Shown here one piece after another: positions 33,851-43,197 of a stretch of DNA of 64,000 nt (the first letter of the stretch is position 1; every line of letters starts with the position of its first letter). The translations under genes and the position numbers were made by a program. The stretch comes from Peribacillus simplex (lineage in GTDB: Bacteria; Bacillota; Bacilli; Bacillales; DSM-1321), in contig NZ_CP126106.1 of the NCBI RefSeq assembly GCF_030123325.1, positions 834,001-898,000 on the forward strand, in the 5' to 3' direction. A model generated the notes under the pieces. The model ran no database searches, was not told the DNA's origin, and saw nothing but the letters and a program-made list of their open reading frames with translations.

Positions 33851-35761
33851 ATGGGAACAGTGAGGTTGACTACAGCCCAGGCTCTGATCAAGTTTTTAAA
33901 TCAGCAGTACATTCATGTTGATGGTGAAGAGTCTCCGTTTGTAGAAGGGATATTTAATGTATTCGGCCATGGGAATGTCGTTGGAATTGGTCAGGCACTC
34001 GAACAGGACGCTGGCCACTTGAAAGTGATTCAAGGAAAGAATGAGCAAGGGATGGCACACGCAGCAATCGCCTACAGCCGGGAAATGCTACGAAGGAAAA
34101 TTTATGCCGTCACTACATCTGCCGGGCCAGGCTCTGCAAACTTGATAGCTGCGGCGGGGACGGCACTTGCCAACAATATTCCTGTCCTCTTACTTCCTGC
34201 TGATACATTTGCGACACGCCAGCCGGATCCGGTTCTTCAGCAACTTGAGCATGAGCATAGTACGGCCATCACAACTAATGACGCTTTTCTGGCAGTATCA
34301 AGATATTGGGATCGCGTCACTCGCCCTGAGCAGCTCATGTCCAGTCTGATCCGGGCCTTCGAGGTGATGACCGATCCCGGGAAAGCCGGGCCAGCGACGA
34401 TATGCATCTCACAGGACGTAGAAGGGGAAGCATTCGATTTCGATGAACATTTTTTTGGAAAACGAGTCCATTATTTAGATCGGAAAATTCCGGTAGAACG
34501 GGAACTGCAAGGAGCTGCCGAGAGAATTAGAGCAAGTAAGAAGCCGATCATCATCGTCGGTGGCGGAGCAAGATATTCCGGAGCTCGGGATATTTTGATG
34601 AAGCTGGCAGAAAAGCATAACATTCCACTTGTGGAAACACAGGCAGGTAAATCGACGGTGGAATCATCTTTTCCTAAGAATTTGGGCGGTGTCGGCATTC
34701 TCGGTACGATGGCTGCCAATAAGGCTGCACGCCAGGCAGATCTCGTAATTGGTGTCGGGACCCGCTATACGGACTTTACGACGTCTTCCAAAACTGCATT
34801 TGATTTTGAAAGGACAAAGTTTTTGAACATTAACGTCAGCCGCCTTCAAACCTATAAATTAGATGGATTTCAGGTCGTCGCTGATGCAAAAGTGGCGCTC
34901 GAGAACCTTGAAGCGTTACTAGTAGGCTATGAAACCGAATATGGGGAAATGGTTGGAAATTGGAAGGAGGAGTGGCTTTCCGAACGGACCCGTTTAGGTC
35001 AAGTCACTTTCAGCCGTGAAAATTTCAAGCCTGAAATCAAAAGCCAGTTTTCACAGCAAGTCTTGAATGAATACTCGGATGCATTAAAAACTGAATTGGC
35101 CCAATCCACTGCGATGATTGCAATAAACGATACGGTCGATCAGGAAAGTGTGGTGGTCGGTTCAGCCGGATCACTTCCGGGTGACTTGCAGCGCCTCTGG
35201 CATTCAAGCGTGCCAAACACGTACCATCTTGAATATGGATTCTCCTGCATGGGTTACGAAATTGCAGGAACTTTAGGAGCTAAGCTTGCCCATCCAGACC
35301 GGGAAGTCTATGCAATGGTAGGGGACGGAAGTTTTCTGATGCTGCATTCGGAATTGATCACAGCCATCCAATATAATCATAAAATCAATATTTTATTGTT
35401 TGATAATTCTGGCTTTGGCTGCATCAACAATCTGCAAATGGAGAATGGCAGCGGAACATATTGCTGTGAGTTCAGAACACATGATAATCAAATCATGAAT
35501 ATTGATTACGCAAAAGTGGCGGAAGGGTACGGAGCCAAAACTTATCGGGCCAATACAGTCGATGAGCTGAAAGCTGCATTGGAGGATGCAAAGAAACAGT
35601 CGGTATCTACATTAATAGAAATGAAGGTTCTGCCGAAAACGATGACGGATGGTTATGACTCCTGGTGGAACGTTGGCGTGGCAGAGGTATCTGAACGAGA
35701 AAGTATACAAAGGGCATATGAAGCGAGACAAGAGAAATTAAAAATGGCCAAACAATATTAA
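33851..35761 (+). CDS. iolD: 3D-(3,5/4)-trihydroxycyclohexane-1,2-dione hydrolase
   Basis: A 636-residue thiamine-diphosphate enzyme that opens the inositol ring (C-C hydrolysis) to 5-deoxy-glucuronate. The pyrimidine-binding part has GKNEQGMAHAAIAYSRE with the catalytic-type Glu. The central FAD-fold-like domain has KPIIIVGGGARYSGA, and the diphosphate site is MVGDGSFLMLHSELITAIQY with the GDG...N pattern. Length matches IolD (637). Its ATG is 33 bases after iolC. Confidence 0.96.
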   Translation: MGTVRLTTAQALIKFLNQQYIHVDGEESPFVEGIFNVFGHGNVVGIGQALEQDAGHLKVIQGKNEQGMAHAAIAYSREMLRRKIYAVTTSAGPGSANLIAAAGTALANNIPVLLLPADTFATRQPDPVLQQLEHEHSTAITTNDAFLAVSRYWDRVTRPEQLMSSLIRAFEVMTDPGKAGPATICISQDVEGEAFDFDEHFFGKRVHYLDRKIPVERELQGAAERIRASKKPIIIVGGGARYSGARDILMKLAEKHNIPLVETQAGKSTVESSFPKNLGGVGILGTMAANKAARQADLVIGVGTRYTDFTTSSKTAFDFERTKFLNINVSRLQTYKLDGFQVVADAKVALENLEALLVGYETEYGEMVGNWKEEWLSERTRLGQVTFSRENFKPEIKSQFSQQVLNEYSDALKTELAQSTAMIAINDTVDQESVVVGSAGSLPGDLQRLWHSSVPNTYHLEYGFSCMGYEIAGTLGAKLAHPDREVYAMVGDGSFLMLHSELITAIQYNHKINILLFDNSGFGCINNLQMENGSGTYCCEFRTHDNQIMNIDYAKVAEGYGAKTYRANTVDELKAALEDAKKQSVSTLIEMKVLPKTMTDGYDSWWNVGVAEVSERESIQRAYEARQEKLKMAKQY

Positions 35762-35778
35762 AAGGGGGAAGTCAGAAA

Positions 35779-36666
35779 ATGCAGGAGATTTCGTGGGGGA
35801 TTGCCCCAATTGGCTGGCGTAATGATGACATACCGGAAATCGGAGCTGAAAACACTTTATCCCACCTTTTAAGCGATATTGTCGTGGCAGGATTTCAGGG
35901 GACCGAAGTAGGAGGTTTCTTTCCGGAACCGGCGGTCCTGAATAAAGAGCTGCAGCTTCGGAACTTAAAAATAGCCGGTCAGTGGTTCAGCAGTTTCATC
36001 ATCCGTGATGGCATCGAAATAGCAGAAAGGGATTTCCATGAACATTGCAAATATTTACAGGCTGTCGATGGAGATGTAGCGGTAGTATCCGAACAGACCT
36101 ACAGTATCCAAGGCGGAAGGTACGATGTATTTAAGGAAAAGCCGCACTTTACTGAAGAAGAATGGGGAATGTTGTGTACGGGCCTGAATCGGCTCGGGGC
36201 TATTGCTGGACTTTACAACTTAAAACTGGTGTATCACCACCACATGGGGACAGGGGTCCAGACACTGAGTGAAATTGACCGCCTTATGGAAAATACCGAA
36301 AAGAAGGTGCATCTGTTATATGATACTGGACATATTTATGTATCGGATGGAGATTGCATGTCCCTTCTGCAAAAGCATATTGACCGCATTAGGCACGTTC
36401 ATTTCAAGGATGTGAGGAATAACGTGCTGGAGCAGTGCCGGAAAAAGGGGAAATCATTTCAAGAATCTTTTTTAAATGGCATGTTCACGGTGCCTGGTGA
36501 CGGCTGCATTGACTTTGTGGAAGCTTACCATATATTACTGGAAAATCATTATAAAGGCTGGATTGTAGTTGAGGCGGAACAAGATCCGTCCGTTGCCCAT
36601 CCATTGGAATACGCATTAATCGCTCGTAAGTATATAAATGACAGGCTGCTCCTAGTTCAAGATTAA
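35779..36666 (+). CDS. iolE: Inosose dehydratase
   Basis: A 295-residue TIM-barrel enzyme of the AP-endonuclease-2/sugar isomerase fold. It dehydrates 2-keto-myo-inositol to the trihydroxycyclohexane-dione. Metal-site features are LVYHHHMGTGVQ, LLYDTGHIYVSDGD, HVHFKDV and the C-terminal IVVEAEQDP. Length is near that of B. subtilis IolE (297). AAAGGGGG precedes the ATG. It acts between IolG and IolD. Confidence 0.95.
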   Translation: MQEISWGIAPIGWRNDDIPEIGAENTLSHLLSDIVVAGFQGTEVGGFFPEPAVLNKELQLRNLKIAGQWFSSFIIRDGIEIAERDFHEHCKYLQAVDGDVAVVSEQTYSIQGGRYDVFKEKPHFTEEEWGMLCTGLNRLGAIAGLYNLKLVYHHHMGTGVQTLSEIDRLMENTEKKVHLLYDTGHIYVSDGDCMSLLQKHIDRIRHVHFKDVRNNVLEQCRKKGKSFQESFLNGMFTVPGDGCIDFVEAYHILLENHYKGWIVVEAEQDPSVAHPLEYALIARKYINDRLLLVQD

Positions 36667-36688
36667 AAACTAGAAAGAAGTGATTAAT

Positions 36689-38101
36689 TTGAGTAATGAT
36701 GGAAATCAAATGGCATTCTTACGCAAGATTATTATTATCTCGACGTTAGGCGGTCTTTTGTTCGGATATGATACAGGTGTCATTAACGGTGCCTTGCCGT
36801 TCATGTCCGAAGCGGATCAACTTAATCTCAATTCACTTACGCAAGGACTTGTTGCCAGTTCACTTCTTTTAGGCGCGGCACTTGGAGCGTTTCTGGGAGG
36901 CAGGCTTTCCGATTATGCGGGCCGCCGAAAAAACATTCTTTTTCTTTCGGTACTTTTTTTCCTTTCCACCATTGGATGCACGTTTGCACCGAATGTTACG
37001 GTCATGATTGTCTGCCGTTTTCTACTCGGCCTTGCGGTAGGCGGGGCGTCAGTAACCGTTCCTACTTATTTGGCGGAAATGTCTCCTGCTGAACGACGAG
37101 GCAGGATCGTCACCCAAAATGAATTAATGATTGTTAGCGGACAGCTGCTTGCATTCATCTTCAACGCCATTCTTGGGACAACGATGGGTGACAGTTCACA
37201 TGTTTGGCGTTACATGCTGGCAATAGCATCACTTCCAGCCATACTTCTTTTCTTTGGCATGATCAGGTTGCCTGAAAGTCCAAGGTGGCTTGTGTCCAAG
37301 AACAAAAATGAAGAGGCCCTGAAAGTTTTGAAAAGAATACGTAAAATGGATGAGGCAGAATCGGAATATCAGGGAATCAAAGCGACATTCGATGAGGAGA
37401 ACCATGTTAAAAAAGCAACATATAAAGATTTGACAGTCCCATGGATACGGAGAATTGTCTTTATTGGAATAGGGATTGCCATCGTTCAGCAAATAACGGG
37501 TGTAAATTCCATCATGTACTATGGTACCCAAATTTTAAAAGATGCAGGGTTTGAGACAAAAGCTGCTTTGATCGGGAATATTGCAAACGGTATCATTTCT
37601 GTTTTGGCAACGTTTTTAGGTATTTGGCTGCTTGGTAAAATCGGGCGCCGTCCAATGCTCTTAACCGGTTTGATCGGGACTACGACCACATTGCTATTGA
37701 TTGGCGTCTTATCTTCCCTTCTTGAAGGGACGGCTGCCCTTCCCTATATCATTTTGTCCTTGACTGTCACTTTCCTTGCCTTTCAGCAGGGGGCCATTTC
37801 ACCGGTTACCTGGTTGATGCTTTCAGAGATTTTCCCGCTTCAAGTACGTGGGCTCGGTATGGGTGTCACCGTATTTTTCCTTTGGGTCGTGAACTTTCTA
37901 ATCGGCTTAACATTCCCGGTTTTACTAGATAAAGTCGGATTGTCTATCACATTCTATATCTTTTTCGCTTTAGGCATCATGGCTATCACCTTCGTGAAAA
38001 AATGTTTACCGGAAACGAGAGGACTTACACTTGAACAGCTTGAACAAAACTTCCGCAATCATGGAAAAGAACCTGCAAAGGAAATGACAAAAATAATTTA
38101 A
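36689..38101 (+). CDS. iolT: myo-Inositol:H+ symporter of the sugar porter family (IolT-like)
   Basis: About 470 residues, 12 membrane helices. Sugar porter marks: GGLLFGYDTGVINGALPFM, GGRLSDYAGRRKNILF, PTYLAEMSPAERRGR, LPESPRWLVSKNK, QQITGVNSIMYYG and the end motif LPETRGLTLEQLE. The sequence resembles B. subtilis IolT (main inositol uptake system) rather than IolF, although it sits where iolF lies in the B. subtilis operon. I prefer TTG 36689 (protein SNDGNQMAFLRK after Met), which aligns with IolT; GTG 36680 is an alternative. Confidence 0.9.
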   Translation: MSNDGNQMAFLRKIIIISTLGGLLFGYDTGVINGALPFMSEADQLNLNSLTQGLVASSLLLGAALGAFLGGRLSDYAGRRKNILFLSVLFFLSTIGCTFAPNVTVMIVCRFLLGLAVGGASVTVPTYLAEMSPAERRGRIVTQNELMIVSGQLLAFIFNAILGTTMGDSSHVWRYMLAIASLPAILLFFGMIRLPESPRWLVSKNKNEEALKVLKRIRKMDEAESEYQGIKATFDEENHVKKATYKDLTVPWIRRIVFIGIGIAIVQQITGVNSIMYYGTQILKDAGFETKAALIGNIANGIISVLATFLGIWLLGKIGRRPMLLTGLIGTTTTLLLIGVLSSLLEGTAALPYIILSLTVTFLAFQQGAISPVTWLMLSEIFPLQVRGLGMGVTVFFLWVVNFLIGLTFPVLLDKVGLSITFYIFFALGIMAITFVKKCLPETRGLTLEQLEQNFRNHGKEPAKEMTKII

Positions 38102-38149
38102 GAGTTTTAGAGTAATGAACCAGATATGTATAAAAGGAGGAAAATGATC

Positions 38150-39181
38150 ATGACATTAAATTTTGGTGTAATAGGAACGGGTGCCATCGGCCGGGAGCAT
38201 ATTAAAAGAATTACAGACAAATTATCCGGAGGGAAAATTGTGGCTGTAACCGATGTGAATGAAGAGGCGGCAAAGCAGGTCGTGAAACAATATGGACTTG
38301 AGGCACTTGTATATCCGGATGACAAATCACTGGTAAACTCGGAAAATGTTGATGCTGTGCTTGTTACGAGTTGGGGCCCTGCACATGAGCAAAACGTATT
38401 GAATGCGATTGAAGCAGGCAAATATGTATTCTGTGAAAAGCCACTGGCAACAACCGCGGAAGGCTGCAGGAGAATTGCCGAAGCGGAAATGAAACACGGT
38501 AAGCGTTTGGTGCAAGTTGGCTTTATGCGACGTTATGATAGCGGTTACGTACAACTGAAAGAAGCCATTGATAGAAATGAAATTGGCGAGCCGCTCATGG
38601 TTCGCTGTGTACATCGCAACCCAGAAGTGGATGAAAAATATACGACGGAAATGGCGGTCGTTGATACATTGATTCATGAGATTGATGTATTGCATTGGTT
38701 AATCAGCGATGATTACAAATCAGTTCAAGTCATTTACCCGAAAAAAGCAAGCCGCGCGCATGCTAACTTAAAAGATCCCCAACTCATCATAATGGAAACG
38801 AAGAGCGGGATTGTCATTCAAGCCGAAGTATTCGTGAATTGTAAATATGGATATGATATCCAATGTGAAGTCATTGGTGAGGAAGGTGTTGCATATCTTC
38901 CTGAACCAGCGAGCATCGTGACAAGGAAAGGCGCAAAACGGAGCACGAATATCTTGGTAGATTGGAAAGATCGTTTTGTGGAAGCATATGACATAGAAAT
39001 ACAGGATTTCATAGATTCCATTATAAAGACAGGTCAGCCGAATGGTCCGACTTCATGGGACGGATACATTGCTGCCGTAACAGCTGATGCTTGTGTAAAA
39101 GCACAAGAATCCGGACAGAAAGAATCTGTTGACCTTGAAGAGAAGCCGGCCTTTTATACGGGAAAAATCACTGTACAGTGA
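38150..39181 (+). CDS. iolG: myo-Inositol 2-dehydrogenase
   Basis: A 343-residue GFO/IDH/MocA-family NAD enzyme that oxidises myo-inositol (and D-chiro-inositol) to the 2-keto form, the first step. The Rossmann motif is GVIGTGAIGREH near the start. The family motif EKPLATTAEG follows (about residue 94), and the catalytic region is VDTLIHEIDVLHWL with the His/Asp pair. ATG 38150 lies nine bases after AAGGAGG and gives the B. subtilis length; two earlier ATGs (38126, 38144) are less well placed. Confidence 0.96.
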   Translation: MTLNFGVIGTGAIGREHIKRITDKLSGGKIVAVTDVNEEAAKQVVKQYGLEALVYPDDKSLVNSENVDAVLVTSWGPAHEQNVLNAIEAGKYVFCEKPLATTAEGCRRIAEAEMKHGKRLVQVGFMRRYDSGYVQLKEAIDRNEIGEPLMVRCVHRNPEVDEKYTTEMAVVDTLIHEIDVLHWLISDDYKSVQVIYPKKASRAHANLKDPQLIIMETKSGIVIQAEVFVNCKYGYDIQCEVIGEEGVAYLPEPASIVTRKGAKRSTNILVDWKDRFVEAYDIEIQDFIDSIIKTGQPNGPTSWDGYIAAVTADACVKAQESGQKESVDLEEKPAFYTGKITVQ

Positions 39182-39229
39182 ACGTAGCCATGCATTGAAA
39201 CGAAAAATAATTTATAGGGGGAAAGACCA

Positions 39230-40108
39230 ATGAAACTAGCTTTGGATCCTACGATGTATGCCAATTTATCATTAAAAGAAATGGTCGATAAAACAGCCGA
39301 ACTAGGCTATGAATATATCGAACTGTCACCGAGGGAAGATTTTTGTCCATTCTATAAATATCCTAAAGTGGATAAGGAACAGATTAAGAACTTGAAACGC
39401 TGGTGTAGCGACGCAGGTGTGAAGATATCATCCTTGCTTCCGCTTTACTACTGGGCCGGTCCTGATGAGGAACGACGCCAGGCCGCAGTCCGAAATTGGA
39501 AACGTGCCATTGAAGTTGCAGTGGAATTGGATGTTGACCTGATGAATAGTGAATTTAACGGATCTAAATTCAATGAAGTTATCTGTGAAGAGAAATTCAT
39601 TAAATCGATGGATGAGCTCCTTCCGGTATTTGAAAGGGAAGGCGTTAAATTGAATTTGCAGGCACACCCATTCGATTTCATCGAAACGCATGAGAGAGCG
39701 ATGGATATGATCCGTGCCCTTGACCGTCCGTGGATCAACCTTGTGTATTCAACCGCACATACATTTTTCTATGATGATGGCAAAGGCGATATCGCCCCTA
39801 TGTTCGATTCTGCCGGGGATCGCCTGCAACATGTCTTGTTTGCTGATACATTCAATCATAAAGCATCCAACGGACTCCGTTATATCGTCAATCCTCCAGG
39901 TGTCGAGGCAACCGTCCACCAGCATTTGAACATCGGCGAAGCGGAAGTTGACTTTGATACGATCTTCAAAAAACTGAAAGAAATGAATTTTGACGGCATC
40001 GCGACAAATGCAGTATTTGCTTGGATCGACAAAGCAGACTGGTCAAGTAAGCTTATGCTTGAAAAAATGAGAGACGGATTGGGTTTAGCAGAAAGAATTG
40101 GAGGATGA
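39230..40108 (+). CDS. iolH: IolH protein, sugar isomerase/epimerase fold
   Basis: A 292-residue TIM-barrel protein of the AP-endonuclease-2 family, orthologous in place and size to IolH of B. subtilis (289 residues), whose exact role is not well defined. Visible are MKLALDPTMYANLSLKEMVD, LNLQAHPFDF, LVYSTAHTFF and VLFADTFNHKASNGLRYIVN. AGGGGG precedes the ATG. The iolI ATG comes four bases after the iolH stop codon. Confidence 0.93.
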   Translation: MKLALDPTMYANLSLKEMVDKTAELGYEYIELSPREDFCPFYKYPKVDKEQIKNLKRWCSDAGVKISSLLPLYYWAGPDEERRQAAVRNWKRAIEVAVELDVDLMNSEFNGSKFNEVICEEKFIKSMDELLPVFEREGVKLNLQAHPFDFIETHERAMDMIRALDRPWINLVYSTAHTFFYDDGKGDIAPMFDSAGDRLQHVLFADTFNHKASNGLRYIVNPPGVEATVHQHLNIGEAEVDFDTIFKKLKEMNFDGIATNAVFAWIDKADWSSKLMLEKMRDGLGLAERIGG

Positions 40109-40112
40109 CAGA

Positions 40113-40958
40113 ATGAAACTTTGTTTCAACCAAGCGACAACACTTGAAAATTCCAACTTGGTCAAAGATCTCAAACACTGTGAAAAACATGGTTACGATT
40201 ATATCGAAATCCGTACCATGGATAAATTGCCTGAGTATTTGGAAGAGCACTCTATTGAAGACCTAGCTGAATTTTTTAACGCAAATCATATTAAACCGCT
40301 TGCCTTCAACGCGCTCGTATTCTTTAATAACCGAGATGAAGACGGCCATAAGGCGATAATAGACGAATTTAAAAACATGATGATCATGGCTGAGAAATTG
40401 GGTGTGAAATATGTGGTGGCGGTTCCGCTTGTAACGGAAGCGAAAATATTGAAAGAAGATATTAAAAACAGCTGTGTGGAAGTATTGACTGAGCTTTCCG
40501 ATATCGCTGAACCGTTTGCCGTCAAAATTGCAGTGGAATTTGTCGGGCATCCGCAATGTACTGTGAATACATTCGGTCAGGCATACGATATCGTTGAAAC
40601 GGTCAACCGTGATAATGTTGGGTTGGTGCTGGACTGTTTTCACTTCCATGCCATGGGTTCCAGTTTGGATGACTTGAAGAAAGCGGATGGGGCGAAAATC
40701 TTCATTTTACACATTGATGATACAGAGGATTTTCCGATCGGCTTTTTGACGGATGAAGACCGGGTATGGCCTGGGCATGGTGCCATAGATTTAGACAGCA
40801 TATTATCCATCTTGAAGGGAATTGGTTATTCTGGCGTTGCCTCTGTGGAATTGTTCCGTCCGGAATATTATGAACTCGATGCTGAAGAAGCCATTATGAC
40901 AGCAAAAGAAACGGCAATTCAAGTTATTTCGAAACATTTTGCACTGCAGAACTCATAA
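40113..40958 (+). CDS. iolI: 2-keto-myo-inositol isomerase
   Basis: A 281-residue TIM-barrel metal enzyme that interconverts 2-keto-myo-inositol and 1-keto-D-chiro-inositol, which lets the cell use chiro-inositol. The metal ligands fit IAVEFVGHPQC (Glu), LVLDCFHFHAMGS (Asp/His), ILHIDDTED and VASVELFRPEYY (Glu). GGAGGA, inside the end of iolH, is the ribosome site for ATG 40113. B. subtilis IolI has 278 residues. Confidence 0.95.
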   Translation: MKLCFNQATTLENSNLVKDLKHCEKHGYDYIEIRTMDKLPEYLEEHSIEDLAEFFNANHIKPLAFNALVFFNNRDEDGHKAIIDEFKNMMIMAEKLGVKYVVAVPLVTEAKILKEDIKNSCVEVLTELSDIAEPFAVKIAVEFVGHPQCTVNTFGQAYDIVETVNRDNVGLVLDCFHFHAMGSSLDDLKKADGAKIFILHIDDTEDFPIGFLTDEDRVWPGHGAIDLDSILSILKGIGYSGVASVELFRPEYYELDAEEAIMTAKETAIQVISKHFALQNS

Positions 40959-40999
40959 AGTGGATCATGCAATCTCGGGAATAAGGGGGTGAAGGAATA

Positions 41000-41854
41000 A
41001 TGCCTTTAGTATCAATGAGAGAGATGCTTTTAAAAGCAAAAGCAGAAAGGTATGCTGTGGGTCAATATAATATTAATGGTTTGGCATTCGCCCAGTCGTT
41101 TTTACAAGCTGCCAATGAGGAACAAGCGCCGATCATACTTGCGGCATCGGACAGGCTTGTTGATTATCTTGGCGGATTTAAAACGATTGCGGCCATGGTA
41201 AAAAGCCTTATGGAAGAAATGGACATTACGGTTCCGGTTGCCCTTCATCTTGATCATGGAATGGATGTGGAACGATGCAAGAAAGCGATCGATGCGGGTT
41301 TTACATCGGTCATGATCGATGGCTCCCGTCATCCAATAGATGTAAATATTGAAATCACCAAAATGGTTGTCGACTATGCCCAAAAGAACGGTGTTTCCGT
41401 TGAGGCGGAAGTGGGGACAGTCGGTGGGACGGAAGATGGCCTCGTTGGAGGTATTCAATATGCAGATCCCCATGAATGCAGGAGGATTGTAAAAGAAACG
41501 GAAATTGATGCTCTAGCGGCTGCTTTGGGTTCGGTTCATGGCCCGTATCAAGGAGAACCTAAACTCGGTTTTGAGGAGATGGAATCAATTTCGAACATGA
41601 CGAATATACCTCTCGTCTTACATGGAGGCTCAGGTATTCCGCTGCACCAAATTAAAAAAGCAATTGAACTTGGACACGCTAAAATAAATGTCAATACCGA
41701 AAGCATACAAGTGTGGGCAAAAACGATTCGGGAAGTATTCGCCGTTGAAGGAAAAGTATATGAGCCGCGAGCCATCATCACACCAGCGAAAGAAGCTATC
41801 ATCTCCGTCGTGAAGAGAAAAATGGCAGAGTTCAATACAAGTGGAAAGGCTTAA
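41000..41854 (+). CDS. iolJ: 6-phospho-5-dehydro-2-deoxy-D-gluconate aldolase
   Basis: A 284-residue class II (zinc) aldolase of the FbaA/IolJ type. It splits 6-phospho-5-dehydro-2-deoxygluconate into dihydroxyacetone phosphate and malonate semialdehyde. Zinc and phosphate sites: VALHLDHGMDVERCKKA (His-Asp-His), VEAEVGTVGGTEDG, GSVHGPYQG and VLHGGSGIPLHQIKKAIELG, then KINVNTE. GGGGGTG precedes the ATG. A terminator follows at 41860, so the core operon ends here. Confidence 0.95.
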   Translation: MPLVSMREMLLKAKAERYAVGQYNINGLAFAQSFLQAANEEQAPIILAASDRLVDYLGGFKTIAAMVKSLMEEMDITVPVALHLDHGMDVERCKKAIDAGFTSVMIDGSRHPIDVNIEITKMVVDYAQKNGVSVEAEVGTVGGTEDGLVGGIQYADPHECRRIVKETEIDALAAALGSVHGPYQGEPKLGFEEMESISNMTNIPLVLHGGSGIPLHQIKKAIELGHAKINVNTESIQVWAKTIREVFAVEGKVYEPRAIITPAKEAIISVVKRKMAEFNTSGKA

Positions 41855-41859
41855 GAATG

Positions 41860-41895
41860 AAAAGGTGTTCCCGATTACGCTGCGGGCACCTTTTT
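41860..41895 (+). terminator. Terminator after iolJ
   Basis: AAAAGGTG-CCCG / CGGG-ACCTTTTT stem with a 9-base loop. The genes beyond may be read by read-through or from their own promoter. Confidence 0.85.
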
Positions 41896-41962
41896 GTACA
41901 TCCAATTTTTGCATGAGATGCCATAGCTGAAAAATAGTTCGCTGGTCAGGGGAAGTGTTGCA

Positions 41963-43156
41963 ATGACTTTGTTACATAACGCACGCAATAGATTTTTATT
42001 TTTAGTGCTCTCATTTATTTTTTGGTTTTCAAATTTCATTTATATTCCCATTTTGTCTCCTTACCTTGAGACGATTGGAGGGGATTATGCATTTATCGGC
42101 ATGGTACTAGGCAGTTATGGGCTGATGCAATTTCTCTTCAGGCTTCCGATCGGGATTTTTTCCGACCTCATAAAAGCAAGAAAACCTTTTATTATATTTG
42201 GAATGGTCGTGAGTACGTTGAGTTGCGTGACATTTGCATGGGCCGATAGTTTAGGCTGGATCCTTTTGGCCCGCTCGTTAGCTGGAATTGCCGCTGCAAC
42301 TTGGGTAGCCTTCACCATTTTATTTTCCAGCTATTTTTCAGAACGTGATCTTCACCGAGCGATGGGCAGTATCTCGTTAGCTGTGGTTCTGGCACAGCTG
42401 CTTGGAATGGTGGTCAGCGGATACATTGTCGATCAATGGGGATGGCAAGCACCTTTTTGGATGGGAGGATTTATTGGTTTCGTTGGTATCGTCCTTTCAC
42501 TTTTTATTTACGAATCGAACGAAGATTTTCCGCAAGAGCCTATTCAATTGAAAGAACTCGTATCAGTCATGCTTGAACCGGCACTTTTAAAAGTATCATT
42601 TCTATCCATTCTCGCACATGGCATCATCTTCACGACAATGTTCGGCTTCACCCCGACATTTGCTTTAAAGCTTGGTCTCCAGACTGAAGAGATCAGCATG
42701 GTCATCTTTTCATTCATGATTCCTCATGCCATTGCCACCATGTTTAGCGGAAAAATATTCGTACCATTATTCGGACAATGGAGGTTACTGAAACTAGCAT
42801 TCGGACTAACGGCCATTTTTACACTATGTACGCCATTAATAGATACAAAAGGGATGCTTTTTATGATCCAAGGATTGAATGGATTCTCATTAGGCACTCT
42901 TTTTCCCTTGTTTTTAGGAATGGCAGTGGAGTCGATTCCCCTAGAAAAAAGGGCAACGGCAATGGGGGCATATCAAGCAATCTATGCGATTGGTATGTTT
43001 GCGGGACCTTTCATTGCAGGAGTATTGATTTCACATTTAGGTATTTCTGCAGGATTTTATTTCGCTGGATCATTAGGTGCAACCGCTGTGTTCTTTATGA
43101 TTGTATGGAGTCGCCTTGAAATGAAAGCAACAAAACATAATTTGAAATTGAACTAA
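41963..43156 (+). CDS. MFS transporter beside the iol operon
   Basis: A 397-residue, 12-helix major facilitator protein with the drug:H+-like N-terminal layout. It has LRNRF-like basic lead, YGLMQFLFRLPIGIFSDLIK (loop 2-3 motif) and LARSLAGIAAATWVAFTILF. The C-terminal half has LFPLFLGMAVESIPLEKRATAMGAYQA. Substrate unknown. Its place between iolJ and a sugar-isomerase-like gene suggests uptake or efflux of an inositol-related compound. GGGGAAG precedes the ATG. 8 bases separate its stop from the longest possible frame of the next gene. Confidence 0.87.
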   Translation: MTLLHNARNRFLFLVLSFIFWFSNFIYIPILSPYLETIGGDYAFIGMVLGSYGLMQFLFRLPIGIFSDLIKARKPFIIFGMVVSTLSCVTFAWADSLGWILLARSLAGIAAATWVAFTILFSSYFSERDLHRAMGSISLAVVLAQLLGMVVSGYIVDQWGWQAPFWMGGFIGFVGIVLSLFIYESNEDFPQEPIQLKELVSVMLEPALLKVSFLSILAHGIIFTTMFGFTPTFALKLGLQTEEISMVIFSFMIPHAIATMFSGKIFVPLFGQWRLLKLAFGLTAIFTLCTPLIDTKGMLFMIQGLNGFSLGTLFPLFLGMAVESIPLEKRATAMGAYQAIYAIGMFAGPFIAGVLISHLGISAGFYFAGSLGATAVFFMIVWSRLEMKATKHNLKLN

Positions 43157-43197
43157 GCGATGAAATGGATGCTAGTTTAAATAGAGGAGGAGAACTT